From Candidatus Nitrotoga fabula (GTDB lineage Bacteria > Pseudomonadota > Gammaproteobacteria > Burkholderiales > Gallionellaceae): a stretch of DNA of 32,214 nt. The DNA is taken from assembly GCF_905221025.1 (NCBI RefSeq), contig NZ_CAJNBL010000012.1, positions 1 through 32,214 on the forward strand, in the 5' to 3' direction. Both the position numbers and the translations under genes were made by a program. The notes beneath the pieces were generated by a model that saw nothing but the letters and a program-made list of their open reading frames with translations, was not told the DNA's origin and did no database searches. How positions within the stretch are numbered: position 1 is the stretch's first letter; each line of letters starts with the position of its first letter. Positions 16,177-24,596 of the stretch are shown in pieces.

Positions 16177-18375
16177 TCACCCTTCCTGCATGGATGACGG
16201 CCGCCAGCGACGCAGAGCAAGTGCATTGGTCACGACGCAGACCGAACTCATTGCCATTGCAGATCCGGCAATGACGGGGTTCAGCAGGCCAAAAGCGGCG
16301 AGCGGAATGCCAATCAGATTGTAGATAAACGCCCAGAACAGATTCTGCCGGATTTTGTGGTAAGTTCTGCGCGAAATCACGATGGTATCTGCAACCAGAC
16401 CGGGGTCTGCGCGCATCAGCGTAATATCTGCCGTATGCATTGCCACATCCGTCCCGGAAGACATCGCAAAACTGACATCGGCCAGTGCAAGGGCAGGCGC
16501 GTCGTTGATTCCATCCCCCACCATCGCGATCACCTGCTTTCCCTGCCTTAATTCAGAAATGACGTTTGCCTTGGTCTGCGGCGTCTGCTCAGCAAACAAT
16601 CCGGACATGCCCAGCCCCTTGGCAATCACCTCGGCACTGACATGATTATCTCCGGTTAGCAGAACGGTCCGGATCCCCATATCCTGCAGACGGCTGACAG
16701 CACTTGCAGAGGAGGATCTCAGCACATCCCCGAAAGCGAGCAATCCCAGAAGTTTTTTTTCGGCATTTTCCTCAACTGCCAGCCAGGAAACGGTCTTTGC
16801 TTCCGCCTCCAACTGCTGTCCACTCTGCCAGAGCGGATGAAGCTGCACGCCGAGATCCCTCATCCAGCGCGCATTTCCAAGAAAAACCACCCTGCCATTG
16901 ACGGTTGCCCGCAAGCCCTTGCCCGGAAAGTCCTGATGATCGTCTATCCTCGGCACCCCGATGCCCAGAGTGGAAGCATGCTCTCTTACCGCCCGGGCAA
17001 GAGGATGAATGCTGCCTGCCTCCAGTGCCGCGGCAATCTGCATGAGTTCAAGACTGGATATGCCATATCCGCTTGCATCTGTAAGCACTGGCCTGCCTTC
17101 TGTCAGCGTCCCGGTCTTGTCGAAAACAACCGTATCCACTTTGCAGGCATGTTCCAGTGCACTGGCATCCTTGATCAGAATTCCGTATCGGGCGGCAATG
17201 CCGGTACCCGCCATGATGGCGGTCGGTGTCGCCAGCCCCAGTGCACATGGACAGGCAATGACCAGTACCGCAACCGCGTTCAGGATAGCCTGCTCCCAGC
17301 TGCCTGCATACACAACCCAGGCAATGAGCGTGACCAGCGACAGGAGGATCACCACTGGAACGAATACTGCACTTACCCGATCCACCAATCGTTGAATTTC
17401 CGGTTTTTCCGTCTGTGCGTCTTCCACCAGGCGAATAATCCGCGACAGAGTGGTTTCCGCACCAACCGTAGTGACCCTGACCAGCATACGCCCATCCAGA
17501 TTGACTGCCCCCCCCGTCACCTTGAACCCGGGCTCCTTGCGCAACGGTTTGCTTTCTCCTGTTATCAACGCCTCATCAACATGACTGCTCCCCTCCATAA
17601 CTTCCGCATCGACAGGAATCCTCTCTCCAGGGCGGATTACCACCTGATCTCCGGGCATAACCTGCTCCAGCGGGACATTGGTTTCTCCCTCTTCCCGTTT
17701 TACCCTTGCAGTTTCCGGTTTCAGAGCCTGCAGCGCTCTGATGGCTTCGGTCGTTTTGCGCTTTGACCGACCCTCCAGCCATTTTCCAAGGAGCACCAGC
17801 GTGATCACCGCGCTGGATGCTTCAAAATACAGATGCTCTGCCCCCTGCATGAGCAAATAGATCGAAAGTGCGTATGCAGATGTGGTGCCGATGCTGACCA
17901 GAAGATCCATATTACCGGAACGATTGACCAAAGCCTTCCACCCGGACTTGTAGAAACCCGCTCCAAGCCAGAACTGTACAGGGGTTGCAAGCACCCATTG
18001 CAGATTGCCCGGCAGCATCCAGTGGATCCCACCCAATCCAAGGATCATCGGTAGCAACAGCGGAAGACTTAACATACCAGCAACCGCCACCTTCCACCCC
18101 ATGAATCGGGTTCCAACGTCAGGTAACCTGGAGGAACGGCTGTCCAGAACAGTCGCTGCATAACCGGCCGCAGTAACGGCACGCTGCAATTCAGCCACAG
18201 AGGTTTCATCAGAAAAACAAACATGAGCCCGTTCAGTAGCAAGGTTTACCGTGGCAGACCGTACACCTGCAACCTTCTTCAACGCATTTTCAACACGCAT
18301 CACACACGAGGCACAGTTCATTCCACTGATCGCAAGATTGGTTGTATGAACTGAAGATTTCTCCGCATCCTTCAT
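16177..18375 (-). CDS. copA: Copper-exporting P1B-type ATPase
   Basis: The 732-residue enzyme pumps Cu(I) from the cytoplasm. It has one N-terminal heavy-metal domain (GMN-C21-A-S-C24) and a membrane CPC motif near residues 377-379 (IACPCALGLATP). It also has the phosphorylation motif DKTGT near residue 420, an HP motif in SIHPLARAV, GDGINDAPALA, and YNLIGIPLAAFGLLNP in the last helices, all typical of CopA. An in-frame start further upstream exists, but the chosen ATG has GGAGAGG before it and leads straight into the metal-binding domain. It lies 112 bases downstream of the MarR-type gene on the same strand, so the regulator probably controls it. Confidence 0.95.
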   Translation of the reverse strand: MKDAEKSSVHTTNLAISGMNCASCVMRVENALKKVAGVRSATVNLATERAHVCFSDETSVAELQRAVTAAGYAATVLDSRSSRLPDVGTRFMGWKVAVAGMLSLPLLLPMILGLGGIHWMLPGNLQWVLATPVQFWLGAGFYKSGWKALVNRSGNMDLLVSIGTTSAYALSIYLLMQGAEHLYFEASSAVITLVLLGKWLEGRSKRKTTEAIRALQALKPETARVKREEGETNVPLEQVMPGDQVVIRPGERIPVDAEVMEGSSHVDEALITGESKPLRKEPGFKVTGGAVNLDGRMLVRVTTVGAETTLSRIIRLVEDAQTEKPEIQRLVDRVSAVFVPVVILLSLVTLIAWVVYAGSWEQAILNAVAVLVIACPCALGLATPTAIMAGTGIAARYGILIKDASALEHACKVDTVVFDKTGTLTEGRPVLTDASGYGISSLELMQIAAALEAGSIHPLARAVREHASTLGIGVPRIDDHQDFPGKGLRATVNGRVVFLGNARWMRDLGVQLHPLWQSGQQLEAEAKTVSWLAVEENAEKKLLGLLAFGDVLRSSSASAVSRLQDMGIRTVLLTGDNHVSAEVIAKGLGMSGLFAEQTPQTKANVISELRQGKQVIAMVGDGINDAPALALADVSFAMSSGTDVAMHTADITLMRADPGLVADTIVISRRTYHKIRQNLFWAFIYNLIGIPLAAFGLLNPVIAGSAMAMSSVCVVTNALALRRWRPSSMQEG

Positions 18376-18487
18376 GATCCTCTCCTTGTCTGTCCGTAAC
18401 CGATCCGACTCTCCCTCCATGCACGTGCCAATACCCGGCTTGCCTATCCATTTCCGTTCACTGGCGTGCACCAAACCCATTGTCAGA

Positions 18488-19051
18488 TCAGATTGCAGCA
18501 GGGGCAGTCCATTCGCGACAAATCCGAACGGTTTGCCCGATCACCAGAGAATCTCCTGTCAGCCCGCAACGCGCATCCCCGCTTTCGCCCAGAAAATGCA
18601 CACACTGCCGACAAATACCGAAGGCGCGCTGCCCGTTCATGCGCTGCAGGGCAGACAGCAGGTCGCGCAGCATCCCCTGCAGCGCGGTGCCGCCTGCCGA
18701 CATGCCTTCCATGGCCTGTTCCACACGTTCGACCCAGCTTTCCTGCAATACCGACTCGCCTGCTGCGGTCAACCGGAGATGCACACGCTTGCCATGATGC
18801 GGATCACCCATCCTGACCAGAAAGCCCTTTCTTTCCAGTACAGACAGCGTCTGAGACACTGTGCCACGGGTAATCCCAAAATATTCGGCAATGGCAATAG
18901 GCAGGTCGCTATAACAATTGGCCCGGGCCAGATAGTGCAACACCTGAATATGGATAGGCAGAAGCCCGTGCCGGGCAGCATCCTCGCGCACAGCCAACTG
19001 AAGCAGAGCTCCCAGTCGTTCAAGCAGAAGAGCGGTCTGGCTGGTGGTCAT
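18488..19051 (-). CDS. MarR-family regulator with C-terminal cysteine cluster
   Basis: The 187-residue protein has a MarR winged helix (LPIHIQVLHYLARAN, PIAIAEYFGITRGTVSQTLSVLERKGFLVRMGDPHHGKRVHLRLTAAG) plus a C-terminal extension with C147-x2-C150, C162 and C178 (GICRQCVHF, RCGLTG, RICREW). This spacing suggests a bound metal or iron-sulfur cluster, or a disulfide switch. It is therefore likely a sensor for copper, oxidants or thiol stress that controls copA downstream and the divergent redoxin. ATG at 19051 was preferred over a TTG five codons upstream; neither has a strong ribosome site. Confidence 0.85.
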   Translation of the reverse strand: MTTSQTALLLERLGALLQLAVREDAARHGLLPIHIQVLHYLARANCYSDLPIAIAEYFGITRGTVSQTLSVLERKGFLVRMGDPHHGKRVHLRLTAAGESVLQESWVERVEQAMEGMSAGGTALQGMLRDLLSALQRMNGQRAFGICRQCVHFLGESGDARCGLTGDSLVIGQTVRICREWTAPAAI

Positions 19052-19074
19052 AATGTGTCGTCTCAATGCATGGC

Positions 19075-19102
19075 TTGACAGGAATAATATAGAAACTATA
19101 CA
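19075..19102 (+). promoter_or_regulatory. Sigma-70 promoter of the leader ORF-redoxin unit
   Basis: A perfect TTGACA (19075-19080) and TATACA (19097-19102) are separated by 16 bases. The spacer and -10 overlap the inverted repeat TATAGAAACTATA (19088-19100), a second possible protein site. Confidence 0.65.
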
Positions 19103-19109
19103 CTTAAAT

Positions 19110-19128
19110 ATGCATCGAGTCGATGCAT
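19110..19128. promoter_or_regulatory. 19-bp perfect palindrome, likely MarR operator
   Basis: ATGCATCGA-G-TCGATGCAT is perfectly symmetrical about 19119. It lies just after the -10 element of the redoxin promoter and about 60 bases before the divergent marR start, the classic place for a site that represses both directions. The size fits a MarR dimer. Confidence 0.7.
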
Positions 19129-19134
19129 TACAAA

Positions 19135-19153
19135 TGATCCCGTAAGGGGATCA
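19135..19153 (+). other. Small hairpin in the redoxin 5' leader
   Basis: TGATCCC (19135-19141) and GGGATCA (19147-19153) form a seven-pair stem around GTAAG. The stem covers the GGGG that would serve as ribosome site for the leader ORF at 19156. Confidence 0.4.
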
Positions 19154-19155
19154 CT

Positions 19156-19215
19156 ATGATGCGTATTCTGTTTAGCCTGTTATCCGGCTACGCAACAAAA
19201 AGGAGAACAAAATGA
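19156..19215 (+). CDS. Candidate 19-residue leader ORF overlapping the redoxin start
   Basis: An AAGGGG ribosome site precedes ATG ATG at 19156. The frame encodes 19 residues (MMRILFSLL then SGYATKRRTK) and stops at TGA 19213-19215, which overlaps the redoxin ATG in an ATGA. Such an overlap usually means translational coupling. The peptide is hydrophobic then basic, which could insert in membrane or stall ribosomes. It is too short to be sure that it is expressed; the overlap and ribosome site are seen directly, the role is inference. Confidence 0.4.
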   Translation: MMRILFSLLSGYATKRRTK

Positions 19216-19766
19216 ACGAAATTCCGACCATACCCGACTGGCAAATCAGCCAGTGGTTCAATACCTCCACACCACTCACCCAGGCCGGAATGCGCGGGCG
19301 AGTGGTCCTTCTGCACGCTTTCCAGATGCTGTGCCCAAGCTGCGTAAGCCACTCCGTACCACAGGCAGAACGTGTGCACCGCGAATTCGCCGAATCCGGC
19401 GTGTCCGTCATCGGCCTGCATACCGTCTTCGAGCACCATGCGGCGATGACGCCGGTAGGGCTCGAAGCCTTCCTGCACGAATACCACATCACCCATCCAG
19501 TAGGCGTGGATCAGATGACCCCTGGCGAACCTGTCCCGGTAACGATGCGCAAGTACAAATTGCGCGGCACTCCAAGTCTGATGCTCCTCGACCGAGCGGG
19601 GCATCTGCGGATGCATGAATTTGGCCGTGTGGATGATCTACATCTCGGCGTGGCAATTGGCCGTCTGCTAATGGAAGAAAAACCGATGCCAGACGAACTC
19701 CAGCGACAGAGCGTGCGGGACGGAAGAACGACAAATTGCGACGAACAAGGTTGCGAAGTGTCATGA
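19212..19766 (+). CDS. Redoxin / thioredoxin-fold protein with CPSC motif
   Basis: The 184-residue protein has a thioredoxin-like fold of the TlpA/AhpC type: VVLLHAFQML followed by C41-P-S-C44, VSVIGLHTVFEHHA, and RGTPSLMLLDRAGHLRMHEFG with the cis-proline. Two more cysteines, C176 and C181, lie in the last ten residues. No signal peptide is seen, so it probably works as a disulfide reductase or peroxidase-like protein in the cytoplasm. A strong AGGAG site precedes the ATG. Divergent pairing with the cysteine-rich MarR regulator and copA suggests a role in copper or thiol stress. Confidence 0.85.
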   Translation: MNEIPTIPDWQISQWFNTSTPLTQAGMRGRVVLLHAFQMLCPSCVSHSVPQAERVHREFAESGVSVIGLHTVFEHHAAMTPVGLEAFLHEYHITHPVGVDQMTPGEPVPVTMRKYKLRGTPSLMLLDRAGHLRMHEFGRVDDLHLGVAIGRLLMEEKPMPDELQRQSVRDGRTTNCDEQGCEVS

Positions 19767-19877
19767 CAGCCTGCTACCCAAAGGTTGTCGGTATGCCATG
19801 CCTGTGCAGAAAACACCCTCGCTCTCCGGGAAAATGCAGTATTGTGACCCAGCCATGACCCTTACGCCTTTATCCTG

Positions 19878-20720
19878 TCAGCGGACCCTGCGCTTCGTCC
19901 TGAAGTAAGCCATATTGTCATAATACTCAGCCAATTCATTTTCCGGAGCCCATCCAGGTATTCCCAGCAATGGAACAGGGCTCAGTTCTCTGGTGGACAG
20001 ATATCGGCCTGAACAGTTCAAATGATCGGCAAGCAAAATATCCAGGTGGGCCAGGCGATCTGCGAGGGGCCAGTCAAAGAACCCGGACTCAACCCGGAAT
20101 AACAGCCCTTGCCCGGTCATGCCCACATAGGGCCTGAGAGCCTTTTCATACAGGCCATGTCCCAAAATATAAAATCCCATCCCTTGCAATACCTCAGAGC
20201 GCCGCTTCCAGAACAAATGATGCCACTTGAAATTGCGCAACAATTCTGCCAGCCCCTGATCCGAGTATGGGACAACGACACCCGATTCATCCAGTAAAGT
20301 ACTAGTGTCACGTACTGAGCCACGCTGGCTTCCATCTGATTCTGCGCTGGTTGTCATGCCAGCCAGCGCAGAATAATGACAGGCATTGATAGCAGATTTA
20401 GCTCTGGGGAAAGTAAGCCAGACAAGTGCATTGAACAGATCATGCCAATTACCGGAACGAGTTTGTATCTCCCCTGCAAGATAGCAGCGCGGCTCATATT
20501 GCATCTCGAAAGGGAGCTGGCCGGTTCCCTGCGGGACAAACTGTATATTGCAACCATTCTGGTTCGTGATCGGCGATATTTGCAACAAGTCATTCCAGTT
20601 TTGCAAGACAGGAAAACGATCCGTTGCAAGTTGCGAAATCACAGGGTGCAACGGCTGGAACAGCGGAGATTCCAACAACCTGAACCGATCCCAGGATTCT
20701 TTCATATTCATAACCCGCAA
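19878..20720 (-). CDS. DUF3025-family protein
   Basis: The 280-residue soluble protein matches DUF3025: ESPLFQPLHPVISQL at the start, FEMQYEPRCYLAGEIQTRSGNWHDLFNALVWLTFPRAKSAIN in the middle, and GHGLYEKALRPYVGMTGQGLLFRV near the end. The family is widespread in beta- and gammaproteobacteria without a known function. The start is uncertain: a TTG at 20720 with AGGA close by, or ATG codons at 20711 and 20705. It is convergent with the redoxin gene. Confidence 0.85.
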   Translation of the reverse strand: MRVMNMKESWDRFRLLESPLFQPLHPVISQLATDRFPVLQNWNDLLQISPITNQNGCNIQFVPQGTGQLPFEMQYEPRCYLAGEIQTRSGNWHDLFNALVWLTFPRAKSAINACHYSALAGMTTSAESDGSQRGSVRDTSTLLDESGVVVPYSDQGLAELLRNFKWHHLFWKRRSEVLQGMGFYILGHGLYEKALRPYVGMTGQGLLFRVESGFFDWPLADRLAHLDILLADHLNCSGRYLSTRELSPVPLLGIPGWAPENELAEYYDNMAYFRTKRRVR

Positions 20721-20858
20721 TGATTCCTGCTCACCAGCCTTCCCCCTGAAATTTCACCTGACTGGCGCGGGATCATGCTGTGTCACCCCTTTCATGGGCA
20801 CTCTCTAAAATGCCAGGCACCATCACCAGCCCGGAATCCATTATTCATCCGCATCCTG

Positions 20859-21749
20859 TCAGGAATACCGACCGCTCGCTCTGCCCAGCCAATGCTCTCC
20901 CCAGCGATGCAGGCACAGTCCCAGTAAAATACTGGCTGTGCCCAGCCACACATGCGGAAGCACCGTCTCATTGTTCAAACCATGACCAAGCAATAATGCC
21001 AATACCGGCGTAACCAGTGTAATCAGGGCGATCTTACCCGCTTCCATATGTTTGATCATATAGTAATACAGGGTAAAACCCAGCACAGACCCGAATACTC
21101 CCAGATACAAAGTCGCTACTACCGCCCGTTCTGGCAACAATGTGGGCCATTCCCCATCCATCGCCCACCATACCAAAAAGAACAGGGGAAGTGCCACAAC
21201 CAGTGTACCCAGCGTCATCGCAAGCGGCGGGCTGTCATCCCTGATCTTCTTAAGCCATATCAAACCAAGAGACTGTAGCACCACCGCCATAAACAGCGCG
21301 GCCACTCCCATGATTGCTTTCCCACCGAGATTCAATCCTCCGCAAAACACCAACACCAGACCAGCCAGCCCCAGCAGCATGCCTGCCAGCTTACTAAGCG
21401 TGATTGCTTCCTCCTTTAGCCACCAGGCTGCTCCCAGGCTGGTAATCAGGGGAGATACCCCATACAGTACGGAGATCATCCCGGAGGTAACGTACTGAGC
21501 TGACCAGTACGTCAGCGCCATCGTGCCGAACATACTGACTCCACTGACCAGATAACTTAGGCGCGCCTTGCGGTGCAGCGGGAATGCGATACGAAACACT
21601 GCCAGCAGCACAATGCACAACAGTACACTGATTGCCATACGGAAAAAAACGGCAAAACTAAACCCAACTCCGGCTGCACTCCACTGAATGGCAAGTGGCG
21701 TAGTGGACCATAAAAGAATGACCGAAACAAAAGCGGCGGGAAGCGACAT
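20859..21749 (-). CDS. EamA/DMT-family permease
   Basis: The 296-residue inner-membrane protein has ten hydrophobic segments in two EamA repeats, with the typical repeat ends SAQYVTSGMISVLYGVSPLITSLGAAWWLKE and VFGSVLGFTLYYYMIKHMEAGKIALITLVTPVLALLLG. Such proteins export amino acids or other metabolites; the substrate is not readable. A start 11 codons further upstream is possible, but the chosen ATG has GGAG eight bases before it. A strong terminator hairpin lies only 22 bases before the start codon (see 21771-21798). Confidence 0.9.
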   Translation of the reverse strand: MSLPAAFVSVILLWSTTPLAIQWSAAGVGFSFAVFFRMAISVLLCIVLLAVFRIAFPLHRKARLSYLVSGVSMFGTMALTYWSAQYVTSGMISVLYGVSPLITSLGAAWWLKEEAITLSKLAGMLLGLAGLVLVFCGGLNLGGKAIMGVAALFMAVVLQSLGLIWLKKIRDDSPPLAMTLGTLVVALPLFFLVWWAMDGEWPTLLPERAVVATLYLGVFGSVLGFTLYYYMIKHMEAGKIALITLVTPVLALLLGHGLNNETVLPHVWLGTASILLGLCLHRWGEHWLGRASGRYS

Positions 21750-21770
21750 GCTGGATACTCCAAACAACCA

Positions 21771-21798
21771 AAAAAAAGCCACAGAATTTTTCTGTGGC
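21771..21798 (-). terminator. Intrinsic terminator / attenuator in the EamA gene leader
   Basis: On the minus strand GCCACAGAA-AAA-TTCTGTGGC is followed by seven T residues, an excellent intrinsic terminator. It ends 22 bases before the permease ATG, with the ribosome site in between, and no minus-strand gene lies upstream for 350 bases. Either it closes an unseen small transcript, or it attenuates the permease mRNA. Confidence 0.7.
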
Positions 21799-22157
21799 CT
21801 TTTAAAGTTATGAATGCTTAAACTGGATACGCTCTAAAACTCCTGACCACAATACGCAATACACCACACCACGCACGCACGTAGATGAGGCAGGAATAGA
21901 AAATGTGTCTGGAAAATCATATTAGGTACCATATTGACATTATCCGGGCAAACAACCGGCGAAGTCAATTTTTCGTCAAATCGCAACAAGTGGGCACAAA
22001 ATTCACCGCCTTTAACACCCTGACTGCGCAGGGGCATATTTGGACGCTAGCAACTTTGCTCCATGAATATTTACAAAAATTTGGGGGAAATAAATCCATT
22101 TCCATAGTCAACACGTTACAGCATTCCGCCATATTCTGCCTGGCTACACTGACAAAG
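21799..22157. other. Spacer upstream of the EamA gene
   Basis: About 360 bases without a supported gene. If the permease promoter lies here, this is its leader. On the minus strand TTGTGGTC (plus positions 21845-21852) can pair over eight bases, two of them G-U, with the 5' arm of the terminator, giving a possible antiterminator. AC/GT-rich sequence around 21860-21882 is repetitive but short. Confidence 0.4.
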
Positions 22158-22844
22158 TTAGGCATTTGCCATAAATGCACTCTGTTCTTTTATAAAAAGA
22201 CGTTTATCCTTGCTTTCGCTGACCAGAGAAAGATACGGGTCTAACTTCTCGATGGAATTTAACCAGCTGCCATAAATGGATTGATGTATATCTGTCCGTG
22301 GCTGCTGGAAGTCAAAAAGAAGCGGCCTGAGCCCCCTTTCCTTGATGATCATTGCACTTTGTCTCTTTTTCCACTGCCTTGCATTGGTCTCCCATGGCGT
22401 GTATAGCGTGTTGACAATAATCCTGTCAAATTTCCTAAAAAAAGGGTTGGATACGATATGCCTGAAAAACATCTCATTATGAGCGCTGTTGGCAAAACTG
22501 TTAAATGTGCGAGGCAACAGGGCAAAAAGTTCATCAGGACAGCTCTGGATAAAATATCGCTCGTGCAGAATTTGAATCAAGTCAAAATGCAACACGATAT
22601 GGTTTGGCAACGAATCCGTATTCGCAAGAAATGAAACATGATCTTCATTGAACCATGACCCCTGATTTAACCTTTCCTGAGCACTCAGCCTCCAGTCAGG
22701 GAACTTGGCAGGAATGGTTGTGGTTTGAAAAATTTCATGATATTCCTCCCCGAAAACAGGAAGATTCTTATTAAGCGCATTCAGCAAAAGCGTCGATTTC
22801 CCTGCACCGGAATATCCCGCCAGCAGAAACAATATTTTTTTCAA
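22158..22844 (-). CDS. P-loop NTPase/kinase-like protein of unknown role
   Basis: The 228-residue protein begins with ILFLLAGYSGAGKSTLL, a clear Walker A loop (GYSGAGKST). There is a hydrophobic strand ending in Asp (HIVLHFDLIQIL) and later a strand FDRIIVNTL, consistent with a P-loop kinase or ATPase fold. I do not recognise the family. The DNA is clearly more AT-rich than most neighbours, with many Lys, Asn, Phe and Ile codons, which hints at horizontal origin. The start is odd: the frame opens at a TTG placed directly after GGAAGGAGG with no spacing, and the next TTG is four codons on. Confidence 0.7.
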   Translation of the reverse strand: MKKILFLLAGYSGAGKSTLLLNALNKNLPVFGEEYHEIFQTTTIPAKFPDWRLSAQERLNQGSWFNEDHVSFLANTDSLPNHIVLHFDLIQILHERYFIQSCPDELFALLPRTFNSFANSAHNEMFFRHIVSNPFFRKFDRIIVNTLYTPWETNARQWKKRQSAMIIKERGLRPLLFDFQQPRTDIHQSIYGSWLNSIEKLDPYLSLVSESKDKRLFIKEQSAFMANA

Positions 22845-23252
22845 CCTCCTTCCCCCCGCCTATTTTTTGTTATTCAACAGCCTGGCTGTCACCATTTTAA
22901 AGCACGTGCAATATCAGATCGTATTCAACCGGCTATTCTGCCACCTATCCATGGATCCTGAAAGATCAGCCTGCTGCCACCAGGCAGGTGGCTTTTCAAA
23001 TGCCCCCAGGATCAATTCCATAGGTAAAACAACCTCATGAATCATTCTGACAGTGCAAATCAATTCCCGCACAGGAAACTTGCAGAATGCCGGCAGGAAA
23101 TCCATGCCAGCCATGCATGAGCAATGAAAGCGGGGTCAGAAGTGCAGATCATCATGCATCTGCAATCTTCATTTGCAATGAAACTCGCCAGAGATTGCCA
23201 AAATCGTTCAAAATTACAGTCACGCAATTCATCCAGACAGGGAGAACGCATC
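22845..23252. other. Divergent spacer between the P-loop gene and gdhA
   Basis: About 400 bases hold the start regions of both flanking genes. Frames here extend gdhA upstream but have no family likeness. No clear promoter hexamers were recognised. CCACCTATCC near 22940 and CCACCAGGCAGGTGGC near 22977-22992 form a small GCCACC/GGTGGC-type dyad. Confidence 0.4.
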
Positions 23253-24596
23253 ATGAGGTATGCATCAATTGAAAATTTTCTGGGTTATCTCACAGAAAGA
23301 AACCCCGGACAGCCTGAATTTATACAAGCTGTGACAGAAGTCATGGAAAGTCTGTGGCCATATATCCAGCAGCATCCCAGATATGCCGAGCAGGGACTGC
23401 TGGATCGAATGATCGAGCCGGAGCGCATCCTGATATTTCGCGTATCGTGGGTCGACGATCACGGCACGGTACAAGTGAATCGCGGCTACCGGATACAACA
23501 GAATTCGGCCATCGGGCCATACAAAGGCGGACTGCGCTTCCACCCATCCGTAAACCTGTCGATTTTGAAATTCCTGGCATTTGAACAGACGCTCAAAAAT
23601 GCGCTTACCACCCTGCCCATGGGCGGCGGCAAAGGCGGCTCCGATTTCGACCCGAAAGGAAAAAGTCCCGGCGAGGTCATGCGCTTCTGTCAGGCATTTA
23701 TCTGCGAACTGTTCCGTCACGTTGGCCCGGATACCGACATTCCAGCTGGCGACATCGGGGTAGGCGGACGCGAGATTGGGTTCATGGCGGGAATGATGAA
23801 GAAGCTCAGTAACCGTTCCGATTGCGTTTTCACCGGGAAGGGGCTGTCCTTCGGCGGTTCACTGATTCGTCCAGAAGCCACCGGATACGGAACGGTCTAT
23901 TTCGCAGAGGAAATGCTCCAGCAGTCGGCCCGCAGCATGGCCGGAATGCGCGTCAGTGTGTCAGGTGCTGGAAATGTAGCGCAGTACGCCATAGAAAAGG
24001 CCATGCAAATGGGTGCGAAAGTAATCACCATATCCGATTCCACCGGCACAGTGGTCGATGAATCTGGCTTCACGTCAGAGAAACTGGCCGAACTGATGGA
24101 AATAAAAAATCATCTCTATGGTCGCGTCAGCGATTACGCACAACGGGTCGGCGCAAAATTCTACGAAGGGCTGCGCCCATGGCATATTCCGGTCGATGTC
24201 GCGCTGCCTTGCGCAACTCAAAACGAACTCGATATCCATGACGCGACCACTCTGGTCAACAACGGTGTTCTCTGCGTTGCCGAGGGCGCCAACATGCCCT
24301 CCACCATGGAAGCCGCAAAATATTTCGAGGCCCATGGCATCCTTTACGCGCCGGGCAAAGCCAGCAATGCCGGCGGTGTCGCGACCTCCGGGCTGGAAAT
24401 GAGCCAGAATGCTATGCGCATATCCTGGACACGCGAAGAGGTGGATGCACGCCTGCTCGGCATCATGCGCGGCATTCATGAAGTGTGCACACGGTATGGA
24501 CGCCGCCCCGATGGTTCCGTCAGCTATGTAAATGGCGCCAACGTCGCCGGTTTTGTGAAAGTGGCCGATGCGATGCTGGCACAGGGGGTCGTTTAA
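23253..24596 (+). CDS. gdhA: NADP-type glutamate dehydrogenase
   Basis: The 447-residue protein has the length of hexameric GdhA. It includes GYRIQQNSAIGPYKGGLRFHPSVN, the substrate-binding LPMGGGKGGSDFDPKG with the catalytic lysine region, DIPAGDIGVGGREIGFMAG, GKGLSFGGSLIRPEATGYG and the nucleotide-binding SGAGNVAQYAIEKA. It makes glutamate from 2-oxoglutarate and ammonium, fitting with nitrite-derived ammonium from NirBD in the same region. The frame stays open further upstream, but the ATG at 23253, preceded by GGGAG, matches the family start (MRYASIENFL). Confidence 0.96.
   Translation: MRYASIENFLGYLTERNPGQPEFIQAVTEVMESLWPYIQQHPRYAEQGLLDRMIEPERILIFRVSWVDDHGTVQVNRGYRIQQNSAIGPYKGGLRFHPSVNLSILKFLAFEQTLKNALTTLPMGGGKGGSDFDPKGKSPGEVMRFCQAFICELFRHVGPDTDIPAGDIGVGGREIGFMAGMMKKLSNRSDCVFTGKGLSFGGSLIRPEATGYGTVYFAEEMLQQSARSMAGMRVSVSGAGNVAQYAIEKAMQMGAKVITISDSTGTVVDESGFTSEKLAELMEIKNHLYGRVSDYAQRVGAKFYEGLRPWHIPVDVALPCATQNELDIHDATTLVNNGVLCVAEGANMPSTMEAAKYFEAHGILYAPGKASNAGGVATSGLEMSQNAMRISWTREEVDARLLGIMRGIHEVCTRYGRRPDGSVSYVNGANVAGFVKVADAMLAQGVV

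Noticed and set aside
16837-17766. 309-codon open frame on the plus strand
   Set aside because: Antisense to copA, with no family likeness and no ribosome site; the minus frame has the CPC, DKTGT and GDGIND motifs.
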